Made by a program: the position numbers and the translations under genes
Shown: positions 54,341-64,000 of the stretch, in pieces
How the letters are laid out: each line of letters starts with the position of its first letter
Numbering within the stretch: position 1 is the first letter of the stretch
Notes under the pieces: generated by a model
Database searches by the model: none
What the model saw: the letters and a program-made list of their open reading frames with translations, nothing else
What the model was told of the DNA's origin: nothing
NCBI RefSeq assembly: GCF_024713975.1
Contig: NC_091098.1
Span: 15,114,316-15,178,315 of the forward strand
Source: Paralichthys olivaceus
Taxonomy: Eukaryota > Chordata > Actinopteri > Pleuronectiformes > Paralichthyidae
Length of the DNA stretch: 64,000 nucleotides
Direction of reading: 5' to 3'

Positions 54341-56889
54341 ATCCATCCGTCCGTCTGGTTTACAACTCGTGGCGTCACTCCACCCGCTCCTCCAATAATC
54401 GATGCTCTCCATTGGTCCGTGGATTTCGGGCACAATCCATCGCGCGCTAAATGGGCCTTGAAATCGCCGTTTATGTGGCTCGAGCGTCAAAACAATAGCG
54501 ACACGAGACCCTCGCTGTGAGACCAACGGCACTGCTGACGCTCTGAGCTTTATCGGCAGATCGAACATGTAGAATAAGTGGAGGAAAAACAGACCTCCCG
54601 TCAAAGTCAGCAAGACCAGACCAATTGTCAAAACGACAAGAAATGTGATCCAACAACATGGGACAATATAGAATAGATTTTGATTGGGCTGATTTGTTGT
54701 GCTAATACATTCAGTCAGCCTCCAGCCTTTTCACCAAGCAGCTGATTGCTGATGAGTCTGCCGAGCAGACAGCTCAGTGTCAAACACGTTAAGAAGATTA
54801 GCAGTGCCTCACGTTTTCCTCATCATTTGAGACCATAATCCACCACAAGAAGCTAATAATAAAAAACAGGAATATCCTACACGTCTGCTTTCAAGTAGAT
54901 CATCAAGAGTAATTAGGAAACTGAAATACTATCTTACTCTGGTGTCTTGGTCTTCGCAGGTCTGAAATTGATTTTTAAAATATTTAGGCACTTAATTGGA
55001 GAAAAATTACCCACATCATTTTTCCCCATCTTTCATTTTGTGTTCGGTGTTGTGAAAGCAAATTCAATTACTGCAACTTAAAGGAAATGTTTCAACAGAT
55101 CCTCTGAGGTGCCCCAATTGACTAATGAAATTATGGCAGTTCTCCCACCTAATGTCATTCAGAGCCCCCCCCCCAGCAAATCTCCAAACCACCTGATTTA
55201 TTTTTAATGATATTACACCCCTCAGTCGGCTGTGTCATGGTAATAATCGGGGTGCTCCAGCTGCCTCTAGATCACATTAGCCAGGCTTAATATTGACAGT
55301 GCTGGGCCCACTAAACAATGAGGCTACAGGGATAGGGAGCTTAGAGGCTGCCTCGCCAATGGGCATATACTGCAGGAGGTAGAGGAGATGCAGGCCAGGA
55401 TGCTCCAGTTCCCTATGCCCTGGAGGACTGGTGCCATCATTAGGCAGCTTCTTCTACAGTCCTGTGGAGCTTTAAACCCACAAAAACCAGATCCAAACCC
55501 CACCCAGACCCCAGACATCAAAACCATAGTGACAAGAGACCGTGAAAGTAGTGGCAACTTGATTCACTTCTATTCTATGCCCGGATGGGGAAACCTGCCA
55601 GGACAACACCTCAGCAGCTGCACCTTGTGTAAGTTCTTGCTGTGACACAGTCCTCGGATAAGATGCAGGGAGAACTGCTTTGCTAAGTTCATGTGGTGAC
55701 AGCAGAACGTTGGCTAATGAAATTCATATGACAACAATGTTTGAAAAAAGTGTCCAGTCAAAGAAACATTAGTAAATATTTCAAATCCTGAAATGAATGA
55801 GTATTTTGTTATTTTGGGTTGTATTCCCGAAAATACACTTTAAGAAAAAGAAAAAAACCTTTTGCAATCTGAATTGATTAGAAAAGTGCATTTTTCCGTT
55901 AGACTAATTTACGTTGCAGGCTTGTCTAGTTGCACCATTTGCATAATGGTCACACTGGGAATCAGGCTAGGCCACTTGTGGGACACTTGCACCTGATCAC
56001 AGAGACACTATGGCTCTTTGCCAATCACACCTCTGCAGTCGATACTTCCAATTAAAAAATCACCTGCATTTATTCTTTTTATTTGTCGGTTTGTTCAAGA
56101 TCAGGTAGATGTCCCTGTACTCTGAGGTTTTATCCTGTGTTCCAAATTGTTGTTTGGATCGAAGGGGATTTTGTATGGGGGCCTACAGATTACCGTCGTT
56201 GATTAGTGGTTGGGTGTAATCCTTTCAGCCCCTCTCTCTCCAAAACACCCCTGGGATATGCCCGTCTCCCTGAGGACCGGCAGCGTGGCAGATGGATCCT
56301 CCTCCCCCTCTTCTGCCCCCTCTAACAGCTCACCCAAAAACACTGTTGATGTCCTGGGACGGCGGTTGTAAAGTATCCTGAATATGAAACCACAGGCACC
56401 TTTGTTTAATGGCTCTCTCCCCACTTAGTGAGAATTGCCCCCAGGCCTGATTCCCATTCTGTAGCTATATTTCTGGCCGATTGGAATGTGTTCCAAATCC
56501 ATTAGCCCAAAGGAAGACGAATAAGCTGCAAACAATCTGCTCATGTTGCCTGGATGAAATGCAGCGATAGATCTTATCAAATTTTACTTTGTGATCAAGG
56601 AGACTCTTAAGTTGTTGCCAGTATATGACAACCCATTCTCCAGAAATGCACGTGCTGGTCTAAAGTCAAACATGGGATTATATTCCATAAGCAGATGTAG
56701 ATGAGTGGGATAACAGCCCAAACACAGCTTTTTTTTTTTTGTAAGTCTACAGCTCATGTGTCTTAATTGCACAGATACAATGAGTAGGCTGCAGCTGGCA
56801 CAGTGTGAAAACTTGCATCATCCACATATGCACCAGACTGATTGAGACATAGAAAAAAAAAAGTTAAACTCATCTTATTTTAAATGTCT

Positions 56890-57200
56890 TCTTACCTCCA
56901 CCGAGGAGGTTGTGTTTTCACTCCATATTAGTTTGTTGGTTGGTTGTTATTTAAGCAAGATTACACAAATGCTCCCGGGTGGATTACCTTGAAATTTGGT
57001 CTATAGATGTGGTATGGGTCAAGGAATTGAAACTGGATCAGTGGGCAGATCTTTCACATTGTGAGATCGAGTGTGTTTCAACATTTCCACTGTTTTCCTT
57101 GGAAATAATCATGAATCTTGAAATTAATCTTGAATTCATCAGGCACATTTATATTTAGGAGTGAATTTCGGTGCAGCTTGATTAAACCTAAGAGGACTGT
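56890..57200 (+). repeat. Interspersed repeat, copy 3 (CTCCACCGAGGAGG variant)
   Basis: Starts TTACCTCCACCGAGGAGGTT, then TTGTTGGTTGGTTGTTATTT, GATGTGGTATGGGTCAAGGA and AATAATCATGAATCTTG, matching the order of copies 1 and 2. Confidence 0.6.
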
Positions 57201-57502
57201 TGGGCCTCGACTCTACTGTGTCTTAAAATATGTTTTATACTGAAAAATGAACCTAATGGTGAAGAGTCTGTTTTCATTGGTAGATTTAACTGAGGTTAAA
57301 AGTCCATGAATCACAGCTCTGTCTCTGTTGGGTTAAGACTTCATATCAAGGTGCAGGTTAAAATTAAGTTTAGGGTTTGGGCTGAGGGAATGTATTGTGA
57401 GTGTAAAGATAGAAGCGCGCGTGTGTGTGTGTGTGTGTCGCCCTCAGAAATGTCCGCTGTATAACCATATTCAGCCTCTATGAGCAGCAAATGAACTCTG
57501 AC

Positions 57503-57514
57503 ACACACACACAT

Positions 57515-57564
<50 letters not shown>
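57503..57564. repeat. (CA)n microsatellite
   Basis: About 30 CA units with one TG interruption near 57513; a short GT tract at 57420-57438 lies just upstream. Confidence 0.95.
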
Positions 57565-57566
<2 letters not shown>

Positions 57567-58916
57567 AATATTACTGTAAAGCATTAAACACACACGGACA
57601 GATAAGCTGCATGCAAACAGAAAATATTTGCTGAAACTTTTGGAAATCTCTTCAGCACTATATGGATAAATCTTAAACATGTATGTAATTAAATAGAACC
57701 AGATGATACCAAACTTTTGTATTCATGTTTTACAACAATACGATTTAATCTCTCTAGTCTCACCACCCTGTGCCACATCACCCCAACCCCTCACAAATCC
57801 TGGCTCTCAATATCTTTTATGATCACTGCAAGGGGCTCAGCTTTCAGGAGCAGAGCCGGGCGCATGTGTGTAGAGCTTTAATTCCTATTGTGTTCCAGCA
57901 GTCTTTGGTGTGTGTGTGAGTGTGTCTGTGTTTTTGCAAAAGAGGGAGAGGGAGATAGAGATGAAGAAAAAAGACAGGAACAAGGACCCATCTGTCAACA
58001 CTGCAGTGCACCAAGCCCTCCCCATTCCACTCCGAGTCCCAGGGGAGAAGAGCGAGAGACAACTCACTTGTGGCAGTGTTTTTTGTAAGGACGGGGGTTA
58101 CCCCATTACTAGAAACAACAGCACTTAAAAAGCTAATGCAAGACCTGTGCTGGTACTCCTTTGGACGAATCTTTACAGGGAAACTTCTTTTGGACAGCTC
58201 GTGACTATGCATTTATAAGCCATTCTTCAACACAAGCACTAAAGATAAATCCCCCAAATCACCATCTGAGTCTTTCTTCATCTACATTTCAAATATCTTA
58301 AAGGAACAAGTTAAGTCAGCAAAGAACTGCATCATTTTATATGTATTTATTTCTTGGATAAATATTTTGAAGTACCCAGGTTACATTAATGCAAACTCAT
58401 CAAAAGTTGGTTCGGATCAGATGTGCTCATCATGACCTCTTCCACAAGATTGGCTTATATGTTATTGCTGAAATGGGAGCAGTGCAATTCCCTCTCCGCT
58501 TGTCATTCAGTCATTTGGGAAACCGATGGGGATTGTGGGAGACTGCGAGACTCCAATTCCCCATGCAGGCTGCAGGTGTGGTGGAGGCCACACACTCACT
58601 CTTGGGACAGAAGGGCAGTAGTGTGTTTGGAGGTAAGGGGGGGGGGTGTACCTGGGGAGCATTGAGCACATCACATTAGTCTAGTTTCCCTTTTCTGACA
58701 ACATTGTTGGATGTATGGGTTTTTTGACCAGTAGAAAAGGCCTAGCCGCTTGTACCCAACACTTATCGAGCCACAGTTATATATTTGTTAGGACACTAAC
58801 TGACACAACCTTATACCAACATACCCCAGAGTTAACAATGACCAAAACGTCCCTCCCTCTGTATAAGGTTTACAACTCAGAGTGGTTCTCTCAAAGATAG
58901 AAGTACAAGCAGGCTT

Positions 58917-58919
<3 letters not shown>

Positions 58920-58965
<46 letters not shown>
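58920..58965. repeat. (CA)n microsatellite
   Basis: About 23 CA units; a second short CA stretch is at 59128-59158. Confidence 0.95.
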
Positions 58966-58967
<2 letters not shown>

Positions 58968-59029
58968 GCACTGGGCTCCTCTCTCTCTCTCTCTGCAGAT
59001 GCCTTTATGGCCACAGTGACCAGCAGTGA

Positions 59030-59560
59030 TTAGGGCCGTTAGTGAGGTGCTGTTTCAGCACGAGACATCCTCTTGTGCGAGCGAGTGACGCGTGAGCATC
59101 CAAGCAACAGATGCACCCCCCGCCCCAAACACACACTCACACACACACTCACACCCACACCCCTCCTAACGCTTCCTATACTCAGCCATCTGTTGGGCTC
59201 AGTTCAATAAATCGTTGGATAAATGCCGGTTTTTTACGCGAAGTTGCCGATTCGCCACGTGACCACATCTTATTCCCCCAGACGTGGATAATTCACGATC
59301 ACTCAGATCCACGGAGGGAGACTCAGTCCACGCACTGTGGTTGGCAAAGTTTAGTCTCGAGCACAGCTGTACGCAGTCGCGCGCACAATGGGATCAATGC
59401 GGGGGCACGTGCGACTCGCGAGACCCCGGCAGTCAATGGCCGGTGATGACAATAGACCCCCACTGCGCTGCGGCTCGCCACGCACGAGGACTGGCGGGGC
59501 GCTCATTATGCCGTGGTATTTATGGTCAAAAGTGGGAAAATGCTCAATATTGAGATACAA
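59030..59560. promoter_or_regulatory. CpG-rich block 1.5-2 kb upstream of neurod4
   Basis: Dense CpG dinucleotides in an otherwise AT-rich neighbourhood, with CACGTG E-boxes near 59256 and 59404. No recognisable exon. It could be a distal promoter or enhancer of neurod4, or of an unseen transcript. Confidence 0.4.
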
Positions 59561-60814
59561 TTATAAACAATAAACGGCCATACCGTCGTTTAAAGGGTTT
59601 CCACGGGGTCTGATGAGTGGAAAAGTCAAGTCTTCTGGTGTCTGTCAGTGTTAATGACTTTATTAACCTTCATTAGTAAAAAATAAAAATAAATGACAAA
59701 CGATGTTGTGTTATTGTCATTTAACCATGACTTCCTCATGTAATAAATGATAATGTTTTAATTCTGAGTAATAGTGTATATTGTCTTATAAGTCTTTGCA
59801 TTTTAACCACTTGGGTGGGTTTTATTGGCTTTATTCTCATCCCTTTATTTTATTTTATGACACCCCCCACCCCCCTTATGTTTTTCTTTACTTTTTATTG
59901 TTTTGTGTTGCAGTGTGAGCACTTTGGGCGACATGGGGAATGTTCTATAAATAAAGTTGAGTTGTGCATTTATTGTGTGCAAGTACCTGCAGTCTCTTCA
60001 TAACTGCACCGATTATTTTAATATTCGGACCAGTCCTCTGGAGCCGAATATGACGCTAGAGATGCAAGAAAACTATTGAATGAGCGGATGAACAACGCAC
60101 ACCTGCTCTCCTCGCACCAAGCTGTCAAAATCACTTAAATGCGCACACACGGAGGAGCGTCTCTTTACGCAGCGAAGACCGGGCCTACGCTGTGTTTAAT
60201 TAAGTGGAAAATTTCTTATCCAACCGTCTAATGAAGAGATAGACAATCGATTAAGATAGTTAACACACGACATCAAAACAGAATGGTGTTTTTGTATTTT
60301 CTTTTTCCGTGTCCTACATTTACAAGTGTGAAGAATAAATCAGGGAAGGCCTGTAGATGCACAGTTCCGGATCAGATGAAACCAACTAAATAAGAAAAAA
60401 ACATTTAATTATATAGTGGAATTTTGACTTGATGTGATACATTACATCTGATACCATTTGAAATATGCATGCAAAAAAGTGATATTTTGGCAACACAGCT
60501 GATTCCTGCAATGCCACATAATCACCTCATGTCTGTAAAGTATAAAGATACTGTGGGATACAGGGAACTTGGCATCAGAGGGAGGGATGATTAAGAATAT
60601 TTAGTTTATTGCAAATTACAAGCACTGCAGCAATAAGCCAAACGACTGTGACCAATGACTTAATGGCATATGTCTGGATGTTAATGTGCATCTATAACTC
60701 CATTGTTACATCATGGTCCTTATATTGCAAAGAGGTTGTCTCAACATCCCTGATTACCATATTTAATGGTGTTTCCCAATGTGCGCATGTTTGCTGCTGT
60801 TACTGGACCTCCCG

Positions 60815-60868
60815 CACGTGCAGCCGGCCGCGCGCCTCCTCCTCCTCCTATCCCTCACAAATTTGCAT
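60815..60868 (+). promoter_or_regulatory. neurod4: neurod4 proximal promoter sites: CACGTG E-box and ATTTGCAT octamer
   Basis: CACGTG at 60815-60820 and a perfect POU octamer ATTTGCAT at 60861-60868 lie about 150-350 bp before the probable first exon. POU and bHLH factors regulate proneural genes, so the sites are plausible but only matched by motif. Confidence 0.35.
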
Positions 60869-60959
60869 GCGGATGAAACTTCTGGCCACGAGCCCGCCAC
60901 GCGCGTTTGGATGAGTAGACGGTGGGTGGGGCCGCCTAGAGGGAGGGGCTTCACCCGGT

Positions 60960-61176
60960 TTAAGGCAAAGAGAGCGAGCCGGGTTTGGACCACTTGGATA
61001 TGAAAGTTCCATGCGTACTCATGGAAGTGTGAGAGAGAAGAGCAGCTCAGGACTCTGGCTTATGCACGAAGAGAGAAACACATCAGCGACTCTGGATTCA
61101 TCACTCAGTTGCTGCAGGTCTTTTTGAATTAGCAAGTTTTTTTTTACTTTACTTCACAAAGAGCAAATCCAAACAG
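60960..61176 (+). other. neurod4: neurod4 non-coding first exon (5' boundary approximate)
   Basis: The sequence ends CCAAACAG|GTGAGTTC, a strong donor at 61177. The next AG acceptor with a long T tract is at 62034, six bases before the ATG. A non-coding first exon followed by one coding exon is the standard NeuroD gene layout. The 5' limit is a guess. Confidence 0.6.
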
Positions 61177-62040
61177 GTGAGTTCACTAATTTGTTTTTGG
61201 TTTTGTTTAGAATTTTTAAAAGCATAGTTGTGAAACCAGATTTGGGATGCTAAAATCAGTACAGGCATTTAAGGACGCACTTATATTTTCCCTGTAACTG
61301 TTTATTAAAGAAAGCTGAGTTATAAAATATAGATATAGCTAGATTTCAATTAAGTAAAAGTCCTATATTGATATTGTCCTTGTTATTATTTTTAATTATG
61401 TTCAGTAGCACACAGTCCAGACATAATTGTGTCTTAACTTCTGAATTCATAATTGCAGTTTCCTAATCTGTCCCACTTTTACGCCTTAGTGCACAATAAT
61501 TAATTGGGACAGTGTTTTTCAAAACAATAGCACATGCTCTGTCCCAGGTCCGCGTTTCTCTTGAATAACAATACATATATTATCATGCCTATATTATAAC
61601 GTTATAATATGTGTGTTTATTTTGTAAAATGTAAAAGTTTTATTGAAATCAACTTAGGAATCCACTCTTTGGATGCAAAAAGCAAGTCCACATTGGTCTC
61701 TAGGTTGCCTATTTAATCTTTTAGTTTTATATGCTGAGTAAATCCGGTCATGTCCCAGATTGACAGCGTCTCAGGAAAGAATATGGCATAAACAGCAGGG
61801 GTCATTTTATTTTAAAAACAGCCATCATTTCCTTAATGTCACAATATCACACTATAAGGGAGGGAACAGCTCTGTGAGTGAGAGCGGTGACCTGTCCACA
61901 CTGCAGAGCTGAAGTATGAATCATTCTGTAGTTTATGGAACATATTGTTATGTATGTTTTTGTAAAAAAGCATCAACAAATTATAAAAAACAGGATACGT
62001 GGTATTGAACAAATTTAATGTTTTTTTTCCTCAGATCAAA

Positions 62041-63123
62041 ATGATGACCAAACCATTTGGGAAGAGCGGGGATGTGAGTGAGCTGGTGAGCTCCCTCAGC
62101 TGGCTGGAGGATGAGGAGGAGGACGGCAGCTCACAGGATGGAGAGGAGAGCACAGACATGAGGGTCCGCCTTGGTCTGAATGTAGGGGGCCGCATCCACT
62201 CCTGCACAGAGCTGGGCAGTGAAGATATGGAAGAGGAGGAGGAAGAGGATGATGATGACGAGATTGGACAAAATGGAGAGCAGGCTCCCAAAAGGAGAGG
62301 CCCTAAAAAGAAGAAGATGACCAAAGCTCGAGTGGAGAGGTTTCGTGTCCGGCGGGTCAAGGCCAATGCCAGAGAACGCTCCCGCATGCACGGACTGAAT
62401 GATGCCCTGGAAAGTCTCCGCAGAGTTATGCCCTGCTACTCCAAAACACAGAAGCTGTCAAAAATTGAGACTCTACGCCTGGCACGCAACTACATCTGGG
62501 CCCTGTCAGAGGTGCTTGAGAGTGGCCAATCCACAGAGAGCCATGGCTTCGTGGAGATGCTGTGCAAAGGTTTGTCTCAGCCCACCAGTAACCTTGTGGC
62601 CGGCTGCCTGCAGCTGGGACCCACCCCGATGATGCTCAACAAGCTGGAGGACAAGTGTGGAGGCCCGGGGGTGGGTGGTGTTGGGGGTCAGACTGGCCAT
62701 CCACTCAGCTACCCGTCCCCAGGCCTTCCCAGCCCCCCCTATGGCTCCCTGGAGGCATCCCACCTCCTCCACATGAAGGGATTCAAAGGGCCTGTGTATG
62801 ACAACCCCTCCTCAAACGAATGCAGCAGTGGCACCCCACCATACGACGGGCCCCTCACCCCTCCCCTCAGCATCAGTGGCAACTTTGCCCTGAAGCACGA
62901 GCCCTCTCCCCACGAGCCAGAGAGGAACTACACACACCACCCCGGCCACCATGCCCACTACCTCATGTCGCACCACTACCCCACCTCCACGACAGGTGGC
63001 CTACCAGGTGGGCCTCAGAGCCACCCGCTCTTTCAGGCTTCACGCTATGAGCTGCCCCTGGATGTGGCCTTTGACTCCTTCGCACCCTCTCACCTGGTCA
63101 CCGCTCACATGGGTAACATCTGA
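62041..63123 (+). CDS. neurod4: NeuroD4 (ATH-3/Zath3) neuronal bHLH transcription factor
   Basis: A single coding exon of 360 residues. The splice acceptor TTTTTTTTCCTCAG ends at 62034, so ATG 62041 ([11 protein letters not shown]) is the first usable start; the frame further upstream is intron. An acidic stretch (about 61-74) precedes a nuclear signal KRRGPKKKK (84-92). The bHLH spans about 105-157: basic [18 protein letters not shown], then the loop [12 protein letters not shown] and helix 2 [18 protein letters not shown]. The NeuroD domain follows ([20 protein letters not shown]), then PGLPSPPYG and [18 protein letters not shown], which match NEUROD4 rather than NEUROD1, 2 or 6. It binds E-boxes with E-proteins and promotes neuronal, especially retinal, differentiation. 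Confidence 0.96.
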   Translation: MMTKPFGKSGDVSELVSSLSWLEDEEEDGSSQDGEESTDMRVRLGLNVGGRIHSCTELGSEDMEEEEEEDDDDEIGQNGEQAPKRRGPKKKKMTKARVERFRVRRVKANARERSRMHGLNDALESLRRVMPCYSKTQKLSKIETLRLARNYIWALSEVLESGQSTESHGFVEMLCKGLSQPTSNLVAGCLQLGPTPMMLNKLEDKCGGPGVGGVGGQTGHPLSYPSPGLPSPPYGSLEASHLLHMKGFKGPVYDNPSSNECSSGTPPYDGPLTPPLSISGNFALKHEPSPHEPERNYTHHPGHHAHYLMSHHYPTSTTGGLPGGPQSHPLFQASRYELPLDVAFDSFAPSHLVTAHMGNI

Positions 63124-63831
63124 AATGAGACCATGAGGAACGTGTGACTGAAAACTTGCCAGGGGAGACGCACTGCCCCTGAACAAACTGCTGTAAAAAC
63201 AATGGCCAAGGTAACGACTGTACAGAAAAGAACAGCTTCCATTTACTCTGGGAGAGCACTGAATGCTCAGAGAGAGAGAGAGACTCGTCACCTCAACTCA
63301 ATCTACCTGATACAAACATGCACCCATTACTTTTGAATACTTTATTTATTCTTTTTTTATATGTTGTTATTTGGACTGAAATATTTCTATTTAAGTTGCC
63401 CCCTCAGTTGTTGCAGAGTTGAACTAAAGATTAGTTTACCAAATCCCCCCTGAGCAGCACACAGATGATTCGTGTGCAGGGTTTGAACAAAAACATGAAA
63501 AGTTCTGTAGAAGTTCTACACGTATACATAAAAAAGAAAAAAAATTGAATAGCCATCCATCCTCAATTGTGCACTGAGGCCTACTGCCAATGTCCCTCTC
63601 GCCATAAGAAAAGCAATGCATTTATTTATATCTGTATTTAATATTTATTTTGACATGATTTTGTCCTTTTTCTATTCTCAGCACAGTTTTTTTTGTTTCA
63701 CTGTCTTCATGGTTTGTTGTCAGTCACAGGCAGCTGTACTGTATTTAAATTATTTATTTTAGGTTTTTCAGGAACTTGGTGTTACAACTTGTCATACTGT
63801 ACTGTTGTAAATATTTTGCTGCACTTAATTG

Positions 63832-63837
63832 AATAAA
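63832..63837 (+). terminator. neurod4: neurod4 polyadenylation signal
   Basis: AATAAA 0.7 kb past the stop, in an AT-rich 3' UTR. The transcript should end near 63855. The last ~130 bases of the window hold nothing recognisable. Confidence 0.6.
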
Positions 63838-64000
63838 TATTCTTATATTATATCTTATTTCCATAGTAACAATGCTTTCCATGTGTTTTCTTGTGTTATG
63901 CTGGACTTAATAGAAAGTCTACACCTCCCAGTGTAGATGAGTGGACTTATATGAAACCCCAATTCATCAATGCATATGAATGCTTGAATAATAATTCTGC

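Larger units (their letters stand above)
53000..60770. other. Gene-poor interval between myl6 and neurod4 (divergent)
   Basis: No exon chain recognised on either strand. Contents: TCTA array 54118-54340 with a CpG-richer flank to about 54580, interspersed repeat 56890-57200, CA arrays 57503-57564 and 58920-58965, and a CpG-rich block 59030-59560. An open frame at 55388-55645 (and its minus-strand shadow) has no recognisable product. Confidence 0.6.

Noticed and set aside
55324..55645. Open frames on both strands at 55.3-55.6 kb
   Set aside because: No start context, paired exons or recognisable motif; each is the mirror of the other.
61999..62040. 14-residue N-terminal extension of neurod4
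   Set aside because: It starts at GTG and crosses the T-rich splice acceptor ending at 62034, so it is intron sequence.
62031..62391. Minus-strand open frames of 86-118 codons
   Set aside because: Antisense shadows of the acidic and basic segments of neurod4.

Overview
The window reads as nuclear genomic DNA of a teleost fish, probably a percomorph. The genes are vertebrate, spliced and intron-rich. They are separated by AT-rich spacers holding many microsatellites and several interspersed repeats that I recognise from memory as teleost families. There is no bacterial or organellar gene organisation. All gene calls below were made by translating the strand and finding splice sites by hand; every coding exon chain closes in phase.

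Layout. (1) 240-8411, minus strand: the first 16 coding exons of cacna1s (Cav1.1, the skeletal-muscle dihydropyridine receptor alpha-1 subunit). It runs off the left edge inside the II-III loop. (2) 10986-12497, minus: complete five-exon tmem9. (3) About 13.2-29.6 kb: a gene-poor stretch of repeats and microsatellites. (4) 31030-38818, plus: c1ql4 (C1q-like 4, a secreted collagen/C1q synaptic protein) in two coding exons, with a probable upstream exon ending at 29980. (5) 42082-52657, minus: myl6, essential (alkali) myosin light chain, with two alternative starts, two mutually exclusive second exons and two alternative C-terminal exons. (6) About 53-61 kb: a gene-poor stretch with a large TCTA array and a CpG-rich block. 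(7) 61.0-63.9 kb, plus: neurod4, a neuronal bHLH factor with one non-coding exon and one coding exon.

Gene relations. tmem9 and cacna1s are neighbours in the same orientation in human 1q32.1. c1ql4, myl6 and neurod4 have human counterparts in 12q13. The window therefore joins two human synteny blocks. There is no operon logic; cacna1s and myl6 both serve contractile cells, while c1ql4 and neurod4 are neuronal.

Most interesting result: the fish myl6 locus carries an extra first exon 4.5 kb upstream of the normal start. It encodes a 59-residue Pro/Ala/Lys-rich extension like that of MYL6B/MYL1/MYL4, and it splices in phase to its own 28-nt second exon. The locus is thus laid out like the dual-promoter MYL1 gene, and it predicts a 209-aa MYL6B-like protein and a 151-aa MYL6 protein from one gene; in mammals these come from two adjacent genes. 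A second notable result is an ungapped, similarly placed CCAAT-rich promoter module upstream of both tmem9 and myl6.
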